Source: an uncultured Methanomassiliicoccales archaeon (GTDB taxonomy: Archaea > Thermoplasmatota > Thermoplasmata > Methanomassiliicoccales > Methanomethylophilaceae). Taken from it: a stretch of 64,000 nucleotides of DNA. Within the stretch, counting starts at the first letter, position 1; every line of letters begins with the position of its first letter. Under the pieces are notes generated by a model. That model made no database searches, had not been told where the DNA came from, and worked only from the letters and a program-made list of their open reading frames with translations. The stretch spans positions 62,001-126,000 of the forward strand of contig CAUFXM010000003.1 in NCBI GenBank assembly GCA_959597175.1, written 5' to 3'. The translations under genes were made by a program, and so were the position numbers. Positions 34,394 through 42,385 of this stretch are shown piece after piece.

Positions 34394-35614
34394 TCATGAT
34401 TCCCCGATATCGATGTCCGGGGCGTCCGACCTCGGATAGGGCTTGGCGGACAGGATCATCATGACTACGAACATCACGATTATCAGCACCACGTAGCCGA
34501 GGAGGATCTCCACTGCGCCGTGCTCACCGGGGAGCAGACCGACCACCAGATTAGGGATGGCGGCACCGCCGTACGATGTTAGGTAGATCGTGGAGAAAGT
34601 CCCGGACCTGAGCTTCTGGCCGGCCCTCGACAGCAACTCGGACACGCTGCCCGTGAAGGCCAGTCCCTGTGAGATCCCGGACGTGATGCTGAACACCACG
34701 AACAGCACCAGGCTGTCGAACACCGCCAGCGAGACCCACATCAGATCTGTGCTGAGTGCGAACAGGCCCATCCCCCAGTGCTGGTTCTGCCTGACATCCA
34801 GCCTACTGGAGAAGAAGCTCCCGATCACCAAGGGCAGCAGCAGGGATGTGAACACACCGGCCGATATGAACGTGTTGTGTATGCCGAACATCTCCGACAC
34901 GATTGTGGCGCTGAACGCCTGCGAGTAACCTCCGAGGGCCCATGTCCCGATGAATATCATGGCGGAGGCCGCGAACAGACGGGTGCAACCCCTGGGAAGG
35001 GTCAGGCGCGGTATCAGGGATCTTGCGAGACCAGGAGTGCGGGGGACCGTCTCCCTGGCGAACAGGACGATTATCATGATGATGACGATCGCAACGACGA
35101 CGGCCTCGAAATAGGCAGTCGGCTCGACGCTGGTGAACTGGACGACTCCCCCGGAGACGAACGCGCCGGTTGACAGCCCCAGGGTGGGCGCGCTGCTGGT
35201 GATGGTTGGGCCGACCCACTTGGGCATCCCCACCGAAAGGTCCACCACGTACGCGGCGATGGTGCTGGACCCGAGACCGCTGGCTATCCCCTGGATGAGA
35301 CGTCCTATCATGAGCATGCCCGGGTTCGCCAGGTAGGCGAACGTCAGACATCCGCACAGGGACACCAGAAGAATCATGACGGTGGCGGGACGGCGGCCGA
35401 GATGGTCGGATATACGGGACATGAACAACAGCGGGATGACGGTACCGAGCAGATACCACATCGATGCCATCGACAGGTCCGAATGGGTCAACCCCATCTG
35501 CTCCTGCCACATCGAGTACAGGGGGATGGGCGATCCCGACGCGAAGTACAGTATTACCAGAGCGCACACCGCCCCCACGAAGCCTATCGTGGTACGGCTG
35601 TCACGTTTATTCAC
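34394..35614 (-). CDS. MFS transporter, tandem copy 1
   Basis: A 406-residue major facilitator with 12 helices. The loop between TM2 and TM3 has ISDHLGRRPATVMIL (the MFS 'A' motif), and TM4-5 have GRLIQGIASGLGSSTIAAYVVD. It closely resembles the neighbouring gene. The GTG at 35614 is chosen because its N terminus then aligns with the paralogue (VNKRDSRTTIGFVG and MNARSALGFAG) and a TATA-like CGATAAATTGG lies 25-30 bases upstream. The frame is open 30 codons further. The substrate is unknown; drug/H+ antiporters have a similar motif set. Confidence 0.88.
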   Translation of the reverse strand: MNKRDSRTTIGFVGAVCALVILYFASGSPIPLYSMWQEQMGLTHSDLSMASMWYLLGTVIPLLFMSRISDHLGRRPATVMILLVSLCGCLTFAYLANPGMLMIGRLIQGIASGLGSSTIAAYVVDLSVGMPKWVGPTITSSAPTLGLSTGAFVSGGVVQFTSVEPTAYFEAVVVAIVIIMIIVLFARETVPRTPGLARSLIPRLTLPRGCTRLFAASAMIFIGTWALGGYSQAFSATIVSEMFGIHNTFISAGVFTSLLLPLVIGSFFSSRLDVRQNQHWGMGLFALSTDLMWVSLAVFDSLVLFVVFSITSGISQGLAFTGSVSELLSRAGQKLRSGTFSTIYLTSYGGAAIPNLVVGLLPGEHGAVEILLGYVVLIIVMFVVMMILSAKPYPRSDAPDIDIGES

Positions 35615-35825
35615 AGGGCCTGCTGAGGCCGTTTTGACTTCCAATTTATCGAACCTCCGATCCGAATGGTTCAGATGTCGGGGTCCGTGAGGCCCCAGGC
35701 ACAAACGTCCGCTCTAAGCGGATTCGACCGTGTATCTCCTTTTGGTATTAATATTGATGGATTTCGATAACGACGTTAATCGATCTGGAAGCCTTTGCCA
35801 GCATGCCGGACGGACGATGGAGGAT

Positions 35826-37040
35826 TCACTGGGACCCGTCGATGGGGACGTCCCTGGCCTCGACCTTCGGATACGGCTTCGCGGACAGAGCCAGCATCAC
35901 GATGTACATTGCGACGACCAGGACGACGTAGCCCGTCAGGATCGTGTACAGGCTGTACTCTCCCGGGATCAGCCCCACCACGAGGTTGGGGATGGCGGAC
36001 CCCCCGTAGGATATCAGGTAGATTAGCGAGAACACGCCGGACCTCTGCGCCTGGGTGGACCTGCCCAGGAGTTCCGTGACGCTGCCGGTGAAACCGATGC
36101 CCTGGCACACCGCGGCGACGATGCTGAGCACGACGTACAGGACGAGACTGTCCAGGACGACAAGGGACAGGAGCATGAGCACGGCGCAGAGCGAGAATAT
36201 GCCGAAGCCCCATCTCTGGGCATCCCTGACGTCGAACCTCTTGGCGAAGAAGCTACCGATGATGTTCGGCAGAAGGAGCGCGGTGTACACCCCCGCCGAG
36301 ATGAACGTGTCATGGATCCCGAACTGCTCCGACACCAGGGTGGAGCTGAACGACTGGGCGAAACCGCCCAGGGCCCATGTGCCGACGAAGACCATGGACG
36401 ACGCCGCCAGAAGCCTCAGGGAGTTGGGGGGAACCGTGAACCTCGGGATGAAAGAACGGATCAGGCCCGGCTTCCTGGGCATCGTCTCCCGCGCGAACAG
36501 GACCAGGACGATGAACACGACCACGACCACGCACACGGCCTCGAAATACGCCGCGGACGGGATGTCTGTGAAGTTGCTCACCCCTCCGGACACGAAGCAG
36601 CCCGTGGAGAGACCTAGCGTCGGCGCGCTGCTGGTGATCATAGGGCCGATCCACTTCGGCATGTCTGCGGACAGGTCCACGACGTAAGCCGCGATGGTGC
36701 TGGACCCGAGACCGCTGGCGATGCCCTGCACCAGCCTTCCGACCATGATCATCCCGGGGTCTGTGATGTTCGCGAAGGTTATGCACCCGCAGATGGAGAC
36801 CAGCAGGATCATGACCGTCGCCGGGCGCCTGCCCAGATGGTCGGAGATGCGAGGGAAGAACAGCAGCGGGATGACGGTACCGAGCAGGTAGAACATCGAG
36901 ACCATGGAGAGCTGGCCATGGGTCATGCCGAGCTCCTCCTGGTACACGGAGTACAGCGGTATCGGGGACCCGGATGCGAAGTACAGGACGATCAGCGCGC
37001 CTGCGGCACCTGCGAAACCCAATGCGGACCTAGCGTTCAA
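35826..37040 (-). CDS. MFS transporter, tandem copy 2
   Basis: A 404-residue MFS protein, strongly similar to copy 1 over its whole length, including LYFASGSPIPLYS in TM1, ISDHLGRRPATVMILLVS, IASGLGSSTIAAYVVDLS and the C-terminal LSAKPYP. It begins at TTG (37040) with GGAGG 8 bases upstream, and a DASIGNED ATG nearby is out of frame. The two genes are separated by 211 bases with no other gene. Sequence drift is highest in the loops between TM6 and TM7 and in the C-terminal tail, suggesting different substrates. Confidence 0.9.
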   Translation of the reverse strand: MNARSALGFAGAAGALIVLYFASGSPIPLYSVYQEELGMTHGQLSMVSMFYLLGTVIPLLFFPRISDHLGRRPATVMILLVSICGCITFANITDPGMIMVGRLVQGIASGLGSSTIAAYVVDLSADMPKWIGPMITSSAPTLGLSTGCFVSGGVSNFTDIPSAAYFEAVCVVVVVFIVLVLFARETMPRKPGLIRSFIPRFTVPPNSLRLLAASSMVFVGTWALGGFAQSFSSTLVSEQFGIHDTFISAGVYTALLLPNIIGSFFAKRFDVRDAQRWGFGIFSLCAVLMLLSLVVLDSLVLYVVLSIVAAVCQGIGFTGSVTELLGRSTQAQRSGVFSLIYLISYGGSAIPNLVVGLIPGEYSLYTILTGYVVLVVAMYIVMLALSAKPYPKVEARDVPIDGSQ

Positions 37041-37198
37041 TCCATCAGCCTCCAGCCTGCCAGACGAGGTCCCCGGGCTTCGTCGAGAGGTCTTGGTGTT
37101 CCCATCGGAACATCCGATATAACGTTGACGTCCTAACCTGGAATCCGTGCAAAGACGCCCGGGACTGCGTATGGACGAGCGCCCGACCGAAAGATAAG

Positions 37199-37216
37199 AC
37201 GGCCCCGGAGGGCCGT
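37199..37216 (-). terminator. hairpin after gatE
   Basis: ACGGCCC and GGGCCGT form a perfect 7-bp stem with a CGGA tetraloop-like loop 14 bases beyond the gatE stop. The remaining part of the 189-base interval up to the MFS gene (37041-37229) shows nothing else. Confidence 0.5.
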
Positions 37217-37229
37217 AAGGTTCCCGGGA

Positions 37230-39098
37230 TCAGCCCAGGAGTTTCTTTATCGCGGCGGTGAGCAGTTCGTTCGCCTGCTTCCCGTCCACCTTGCCCCTCA
37301 GGGCACCCATCACGGGGCCCATGAGCGGACCTATGGCCGCCATGCCCTTGGACCTGACGAAGTCGGCGCGCTCGTTGACGATCCCCTCGATCACCGAGGC
37401 GGCCTCATCGGAGCCCATGGCCTCCAGCCCGAGCTTCCCGATGGCGTCCTCGGCGGAGGTGCCCGCGGCCATCTCCCTCAGCAGAGCCGGGAGGGCCTCC
37501 TTGGCGAAACGTCCCTGCCTAAGCATGTCGAACACGCCCGCGATGTCGTCGTCCGCGAACACATGGACGTCGATCCCGTCGTGCTCCAGCTCCCCGTATG
37601 TGTTCAGGAACGTCGTGGCCGCTATCGGCGCCATGGACCTGTCCTGGGCGATCCTCTCGAAGAGCTCGTCGTTGCTCTGCCTGACGATCTGCCTGGCCTG
37701 CTGGGCGTTGATGCCGTACTGCTGGACCAGGCGCGCCTCGATCTGCTCGGGGAACTCTGGCATGTTGTCCCGTATCCCTGCGAGCCTGTCCTCGGTTATG
37801 AGGGTCGGCGGCACATCGGTCTCGGGGTACATCCTGGCCGCCCCGGGCAGAGGCCTGGAGTACTTCGTGGTGCCGTCGGGCAAGGGGTCCCTGGTCTCCT
37901 CCGGCACCCCGTCCAGGGCCTCGTTCGCCCTGGTGACGGCGGCCTCCAGCGCGTCCGTGGCCTTCTTCTCCCTGGCGGCGCAGATGACGAAGGCGTCGTG
38001 CTCGCCGGTCATTCCCAGGCGCTCCCTGAGCCTGTCGACGTACGACTGCTCTATGCCGTAGTTGGGGAGCTCGTCGGAGTGGAAGATGCCCTTGACCCCC
38101 TTGGTGCGTGCGCGCTGTGCCATCTCGGAGCCGAGCCTGAGGGTCTTGTTGTCACCGTTCATGACGCCGGCGAAGCCGGGTAGTCTGACCGCGATGACCC
38201 TGCCCTTGTCGTCCAACGCCCCCTTGATGACCTTGGAGCCGCAGTCGGCGAAGACGTCGGTGACGTCGACCGGTTCGAAGACGACCGGCGTGACGCTCCT
38301 CTCCGAGAGGATGCCCTTGATCCTGATGAGCATCCTCTGCCTGTTCACCTCGTTGCGGACGTAGTCGGGGATCATCTTCAGGTCCCCGACACCTTTGAGC
38401 TCGATACGGGCCCCTCCCGGGATCGAGATGTTCAGGTCCTGACGGATCGTGCCGATGCCCCTCTTGACCCTCCTGGTGGCCCTGAGCAGCGTCCCGAGCC
38501 TGTAGGCGACCTCCATCACCTCCTCCGGGGTGCGCATGTCCGGCCCGGTCGCCACCTCTATCAGCGGTATACCGAGGCGGTCCAGCCTGTACAGGATCTC
38601 GTCGCCCTTGGTCTCCACCTTCCTTGCCGCGTCCTCCTCCAGGCACACCGAGAGGATGGAGACCTTCCTCTCCCCGACCTCGACGTACCCGTCGGTGGCG
38701 ACGAGGGCGGTCCTCTGGAAACCGGACGTGTTGGAACCGTCGACCACGATCTTCCTCATGAAGTGGATCTCGTCGATCACGTTTGCATGGAGCATCTCGG
38801 AGAACGTCAGCGCGATGCCCATGGCGTCCTGGTTGACCCTGTGGGGCGGCTCCTCGTCCAGCTCCACCAGGCAGCTGGTGCCCTCGCAGCACTGGTACCT
38901 GTATCCCATGTGCCTCTGGAACTGAGCCAGCGCGGCCCGGTCCACCTCGCCCATCTCGGACGTTGTCGGCCTGAGCCTCCTGAAGTACGCCCCCTGGCCG
39001 TCGTCGCACAGATGGCTCTGGCAGTCGCAGAACAGCTTCCTGGTGTCCAGCTGCTGGTGGATCTCGATGCCGCACATCATCTCGTAGTCTTCACTCAT
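37230..39098 (-). CDS. gatE: Glu-tRNA(Gln) amidotransferase subunit E
   Basis: The kinase/transamidase subunit of the archaeal GatDE enzyme, which converts Glu-tRNA(Gln) to Gln-tRNA(Gln) using ammonia from GatD. At 622 residues it is full length. GIEIHQQLDTRKLFCDCQSH is the GatB/E cradle signature, followed by the AspRS-like insertion (residues about 260-410) and the helical and YqeY tail (ending AIKKLLG). ATG 39098 overlaps the gatD end by 8 bases and has GGAGG at a spacing of 7, so it is translated in an operon with gatD. Confidence 0.97.
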   Translation of the reverse strand: MSEDYEMMCGIEIHQQLDTRKLFCDCQSHLCDDGQGAYFRRLRPTTSEMGEVDRAALAQFQRHMGYRYQCCEGTSCLVELDEEPPHRVNQDAMGIALTFSEMLHANVIDEIHFMRKIVVDGSNTSGFQRTALVATDGYVEVGERKVSILSVCLEEDAARKVETKGDEILYRLDRLGIPLIEVATGPDMRTPEEVMEVAYRLGTLLRATRRVKRGIGTIRQDLNISIPGGARIELKGVGDLKMIPDYVRNEVNRQRMLIRIKGILSERSVTPVVFEPVDVTDVFADCGSKVIKGALDDKGRVIAVRLPGFAGVMNGDNKTLRLGSEMAQRARTKGVKGIFHSDELPNYGIEQSYVDRLRERLGMTGEHDAFVICAAREKKATDALEAAVTRANEALDGVPEETRDPLPDGTTKYSRPLPGAARMYPETDVPPTLITEDRLAGIRDNMPEFPEQIEARLVQQYGINAQQARQIVRQSNDELFERIAQDRSMAPIAATTFLNTYGELEHDGIDVHVFADDDIAGVFDMLRQGRFAKEALPALLREMAAGTSAEDAIGKLGLEAMGSDEAASVIEGIVNERADFVRSKGMAAIGPLMGPVMGALRGKVDGKQANELLTAAIKKLLG

Positions 39099-40386
39099 CG
39101 ATGGTCCTCCTGTCTGACATCTCGTTGCTGAGAGGCGTCCTCATCATCTCCTTGGCCTCCTCGGGGGAGGACGTGTTAGCAAGGACCCACATCAGCTTGA
39201 CGTAGGCGGTCTCCGGCAGCATGTCCAGAACGGTGATCGCCCCCGCGGCCAGCATATCCCTGCCGGTGTTGTACACGTTCAGATTGGTCCTTCCGTTCAG
39301 GCACTGGCTCGTCATCACGACCACGGTCCCGTTCTCGTTGGCCTTCCTTATCAGCGGGATCATGTTCTCGTTCACGTGCCCCAGACCGGACCCGGAGATC
39401 ACGACCCCCCTGGATTTCATGAAGATGTCCTCGAACAGGGCAGGGTCCATGCCTGGGTAGTACTGCAGCAGGACACAGGCCCGCTCCATGCCGGTGACCG
39501 CCATCGCCTTCTCATCGGTGGCAGCCGGGAGCTCGGCGTTGAACGTTATCTTCCCCTCCCTGTCCAAATGGGCGGCGGGGAGGGCATTGATGCTGTGGAA
39601 GGCGTCCCTGCGGGAGGTGTGCATCTTCCTGACGCGGGTGCCGAAGTGCACCGCGAAGGAGTCGTCCCCGGGGGTGTCGTGCATGACCACGTACACTCCC
39701 GAACGGCCGGAGTTGCAGAACCTGGCGCAGGCCATCAGGTTGCTGCTCGCGTCGGACGACGGACGGTCGGAGGACCTCTGGGCGCCCACCAGCACAACCG
39801 GCTTGGGGACGTCGCCGAGCATGAAGGAGAGCGCCGCGGCGGTGTAGCCCATGGTGTCGGTGCCGTGGGGTATGATGATGGCGTCCGCCCCGTCGTTGAT
39901 CTGCTTCGCCACCTCCTCCGCCAGGGCCTGCCAGTGCTCCACGTTCATGTTCTCCGAGAATATCGAGAACAGGACGGTGGCGTCGATGTTGGCGATGTCC
40001 CTGATCTCCGGAACCGCGTTGACCATGTCCGAGGTGGAGAGGGCGGGGTGCACCGCGCCGGTCCTGTAGTCCACGTATGATGCTATGGTGCCGCCGGTCC
40101 CGATGAGGACGATCTTCGGCAGACCCTGCCTGAATTCGACGGGTGCCTCCTGCCTCACCCTCTCCACGGGGGGCTCCAGGACGCTGATCGTGGTGGAGTC
40201 GGTGACCCTGACGCCGACGTTGTATCCGGACTTCATCTTCAGGATGATGACGTCCGGGGCGCTGAACTCATGGTGGGGCATCAGGGTGCCTGTGAAGGTC
40301 CTCCCGTCCCTCTCCACCGACAGTTTGGTGCCCTCGGTCGCGCCGAGATCCGCGAGGGCCTTTGAAAGAGAATCGGAATAGCTCAT
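39091..40386 (-). CDS. gatD: Glu-tRNA(Gln) amidotransferase subunit D
   Basis: The glutaminase/asparaginase-like subunit of GatDE. After an N-terminal domain of about 90 residues specific to GatD, the asparaginase fold starts with IVLIGTGGTIASYVDYRTGA, the first nucleophile threonine motif. PHGTDTMGYTAAALSF carries the second threonine-lysine-aspartate set and VVLVGAQRSSDRPSSDASSN follows. Length 431 is normal. It is archaea-specific. A TATA-like AAATATGTAA lies upstream on the minus strand near 40418-40428. Confidence 0.97.
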   Translation of the reverse strand: MSYSDSLSKALADLGATEGTKLSVERDGRTFTGTLMPHHEFSAPDVIILKMKSGYNVGVRVTDSTTISVLEPPVERVRQEAPVEFRQGLPKIVLIGTGGTIASYVDYRTGAVHPALSTSDMVNAVPEIRDIANIDATVLFSIFSENMNVEHWQALAEEVAKQINDGADAIIIPHGTDTMGYTAAALSFMLGDVPKPVVLVGAQRSSDRPSSDASSNLMACARFCNSGRSGVYVVMHDTPGDDSFAVHFGTRVRKMHTSRRDAFHSINALPAAHLDREGKITFNAELPAATDEKAMAVTGMERACVLLQYYPGMDPALFEDIFMKSRGVVISGSGLGHVNENMIPLIRKANENGTVVVMTSQCLNGRTNLNVYNTGRDMLAAGAITVLDMLPETAYVKLMWVLANTSSPEEAKEMMRTPLSNEMSDRRTIDE

Positions 40387-40425
40387 GCTGTTCGATTCTC
40401 GTATCCCATCATCGTTTACATATTT

Positions 40426-41097
40426 TCAGGCCCGCATCCCCGCCATGGGATCGAACCTGACCATCTCGAACCCGAGCCTGCGGTTGAGCTCGCCTATCTC
40501 CTGCTTGCATGCTCCGAGCTTCGGGTGGACCGCGCCCAGCAGCAGGGAGAAGTACTCCGCGTAGAAGGACGCGATCATCGCGGAATAGGAGGTGAGCAGG
40601 GTCTCCATGTCGACAGCCCTCAGGAACCTCTTCTGACTGGTGTTCCAGATCTCGTCCCCCCTGCACCTGCGGGTGAACACCACCGACCCCGTGGATGTGT
40701 CGATCTCCAGCGGCATCATGTCCACATGGACCACGTAGTTCCTGAGGTTGACCATCACCGACGCCTCGAACCCGAGCATCGAGTGCTTCAACGACTTGAA
40801 CGCCGGATCCACCCCGTGGCGCTTGGCGCACACCGAGGCCAGGTTCTTGCAGGAGTACATCCTGGACAGGAAATCCGCCAGCAGCTGGCACATCCACACC
40901 GTCTCCGCCTCGATGGTCTCGTACCTGTCCCAATGAGTGCCGGGGTGTGTCCCCACCGCCCGCACCGCGTCCCTGAGCTCGGCCAGCTTGGAGTCCATCA
41001 TCGAGTAGCACAGGCACATCCGCCTGACCTCCTCGTACGTTCTGAAGACCGGTGATTCCTGAAGGCGCCTGAGCTCCCTGCGGGGGTCCGAGGACAT
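40426..41097 (-). CDS. uncharacterised helical protein with a HEPN-like RNxxxH motif
   Basis: A 223-residue soluble, mostly helical protein with no named family that I recognise. Near residue 119 it contains LRNYVVHVDM, in which RNYVVH fits the RNxxxH (RX4H) catalytic motif of HEPN ribonucleases such as Cas13 and Abi-type toxins, preceded by a long helix (KSLKHSMLGFEASVMVN). Four cysteines (C29, C70, C82, C89, approximately) could bind a metal. It has no antitoxin-like neighbour; gatD follows on the same strand 39 bases away. The function is open. Confidence 0.62.
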   Translation of the reverse strand: MSSDPRRELRRLQESPVFRTYEEVRRMCLCYSMMDSKLAELRDAVRAVGTHPGTHWDRYETIEAETVWMCQLLADFLSRMYSCKNLASVCAKRHGVDPAFKSLKHSMLGFEASVMVNLRNYVVHVDMMPLEIDTSTGSVVFTRRCRGDEIWNTSQKRFLRAVDMETLLTSYSAMIASFYAEYFSLLLGAVHPKLGACKQEIGELNRRLGFEMVRFDPMAGMRA

Positions 41098-41191
41098 GCC
41101 ATGTAATCGGTGCCGGTGGACTTAACCGATGCCGAAGTAGAATACCGAGTCTCCGTACTTCGGACGGCAGCCGAGAAGCCTTCGCACCGAA

Positions 41192-41200
41192 TTATATACT
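41192..41200 (+). promoter_or_regulatory. TATA box for the single-TM protein gene
   Basis: TTATATACT lies about 26 bases before the ATG at 41222, a strong archaeal promoter for a leaderless transcript. Confidence 0.6.
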
Positions 41201-41221
41201 TGATGAGATAGACCTCGCATC

Positions 41222-41629
41222 ATGGACTACGACACCGTTCCGAAGTTCGCCATCGCGATCTCCGTGGTCGCCGTCATCGTCGCCGCCGCGGCGATGGTGG
41301 TCGTCTTCACTGATGACGACGGGATGCAGGACAGATACAGGATCTACGTAGGCATGGACGAGAACGCCACCCAGGACGACATGGACGCCGTGGAGTCCCA
41401 CATGAAGGACCTCATCTCCTCCGAGTACGGCACCGGATACACCGTGTACTGGGCCGACGGGGCCTATGTCGGTCCCGACGGCGCCGTCGTGGAGAACAAC
41501 ACCCTGGTCATCATCCTACTGGACGCCTCCGGGTCGCAGGTCGACTCCATCGTCTCCGACGCCATGGATCTGGACGGGGTGGACTCCGTCGTGAAGGAGA
41601 AGTACCGCTCGGACTTCGTCCTGAACTGA
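41222..41629 (+). CDS. single-pass membrane protein with a small extracellular domain
   Basis: A 135-residue protein with one N-terminal helix (AIAISVVAVIVAAAAMVVVF, residues about 10-29) acting as an uncleaved anchor, then a 100-residue extracellular domain. The domain alternates strands and helices (DRYRIYVGM, then VESHMKDLISSEYG, and NNTLVIILLDASG) and superficially resembles DUF3574-type ferredoxin-like domains, a weak guess. It has its own TATA box and a terminator hairpin after it, so it is monocistronic. Confidence 0.72.
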   Translation: MDYDTVPKFAIAISVVAVIVAAAAMVVVFTDDDGMQDRYRIYVGMDENATQDDMDAVESHMKDLISSEYGTGYTVYWADGAYVGPDGAVVENNTLVIILLDASGSQVDSIVSDAMDLDGVDSVVKEKYRSDFVLN

Positions 41630-41655
41630 GCCGAAGCGGGACCTCCCGCGCCTTA

Positions 41656-41670
41656 CCCTCCTTCGGAGGG
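41656..41670 (+). terminator. hairpin after the single-TM protein gene
   Basis: CCCTCC and GGAGGG form a perfect 6-bp stem around TTC, 26 bases downstream of the stop codon at 41629. Confidence 0.45.
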
Positions 41671-41678
41671 GCACTTCT

Positions 41679-41693
41679 GTTAACACGGTTAAC
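41679..41693 (+). promoter_or_regulatory. perfect inverted repeat at the hypB promoter
   Basis: GTTAACACGGTTAAC is a perfect 15-base inverted repeat, with both GTTAAC arms also individually palindromic. It directly abuts or overlaps the TATA/BRE sequence AACCTTAATA (41691-41700) that precedes hypB by about 30 bases. A factor bound here would compete with TBP/TFB, so it is a likely repressor site. Confidence 0.55.
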
Positions 41694-41723
41694 CTTAATA
41701 GTATGCACGGGTTTCCCCGGGCC

Positions 41724-42374
41724 ATGCACATAGTCCAGCCCGGAATGGAGATAGACGTCCTGAAGGAGAACAACAAGATCGCCCACGAGAACTACCGCCT
41801 CATGCGCAGCAAGGGCGTGAAGTCCGTGGACTTCATGGGTTCCATCGGCGCCGGGAAGACCGCCCTCATCATCAAGCTGGCCGAGAAGCTCAGGGCGAAG
41901 GGCGTCCGCGTCTGCGCCATCGCCGGAGACGTCACCGGCGTCGACGACTACACCAGGTTCGAGAACTCCGGATTGGACGCGGTGAACTGCAACACCGGCC
42001 ACGAGTGCCACCTGGACGCCAACCTCGTGAAGAAGACCCTGGCGGACATCAACCTGGACGACTACGACGTCGTGTTCATCGAGAACGTCGGGAACCTGGT
42101 CTGCCCCGCCGACTTCCCCCTTGGGACGGACTACAGGGTCGTCGTGGTGTCCACCACCGAGGGCGACGACATGGTCAGGAAGCACCATGATATCTTCATC
42201 CACTCCGACATCGCGATCCTCAACAAGGTGGACATCGCCGAGGCCGTGGATGTGGACCCCGAGGTCATAGCCAGGGACTACAACAAGCTCATGGGCGGCA
42301 CAAAGAACATCTACAAATGCAGCGTTAAGAAGGACCAGGGGCTCGACGAGATCCTCGCGGCCCTGAAGCTCTGA
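41724..42374 (+). CDS. hypB: [NiFe]-hydrogenase maturation GTPase HypB
   Basis: Delivers nickel to the hydrogenase large subunit with HypA. The 216-residue protein has the G1 motif FMGSIGAGKTALI (about residue 45), G2/metal-site NTGHECHLDANLV with the conserved cysteine-histidine pair that binds Zn or Ni at the dimer interface, G3 IENVGNLVCPAD, and G4 LNKVDIAE. No histidine-rich N-terminal nickel store is present. The ATG at 41724 fits the TATA box. An in-frame start at 41703 is less likely. Confidence 0.97.
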   Translation: MHIVQPGMEIDVLKENNKIAHENYRLMRSKGVKSVDFMGSIGAGKTALIIKLAEKLRAKGVRVCAIAGDVTGVDDYTRFENSGLDAVNCNTGHECHLDANLVKKTLADINLDDYDVVFIENVGNLVCPADFPLGTDYRVVVVSTTEGDDMVRKHHDIFIHSDIAILNKVDIAEAVDVDPEVIARDYNKLMGGTKNIYKCSVKKDQGLDEILAALKL

Positions 42375-42385
42375 AGGTGCATCGT

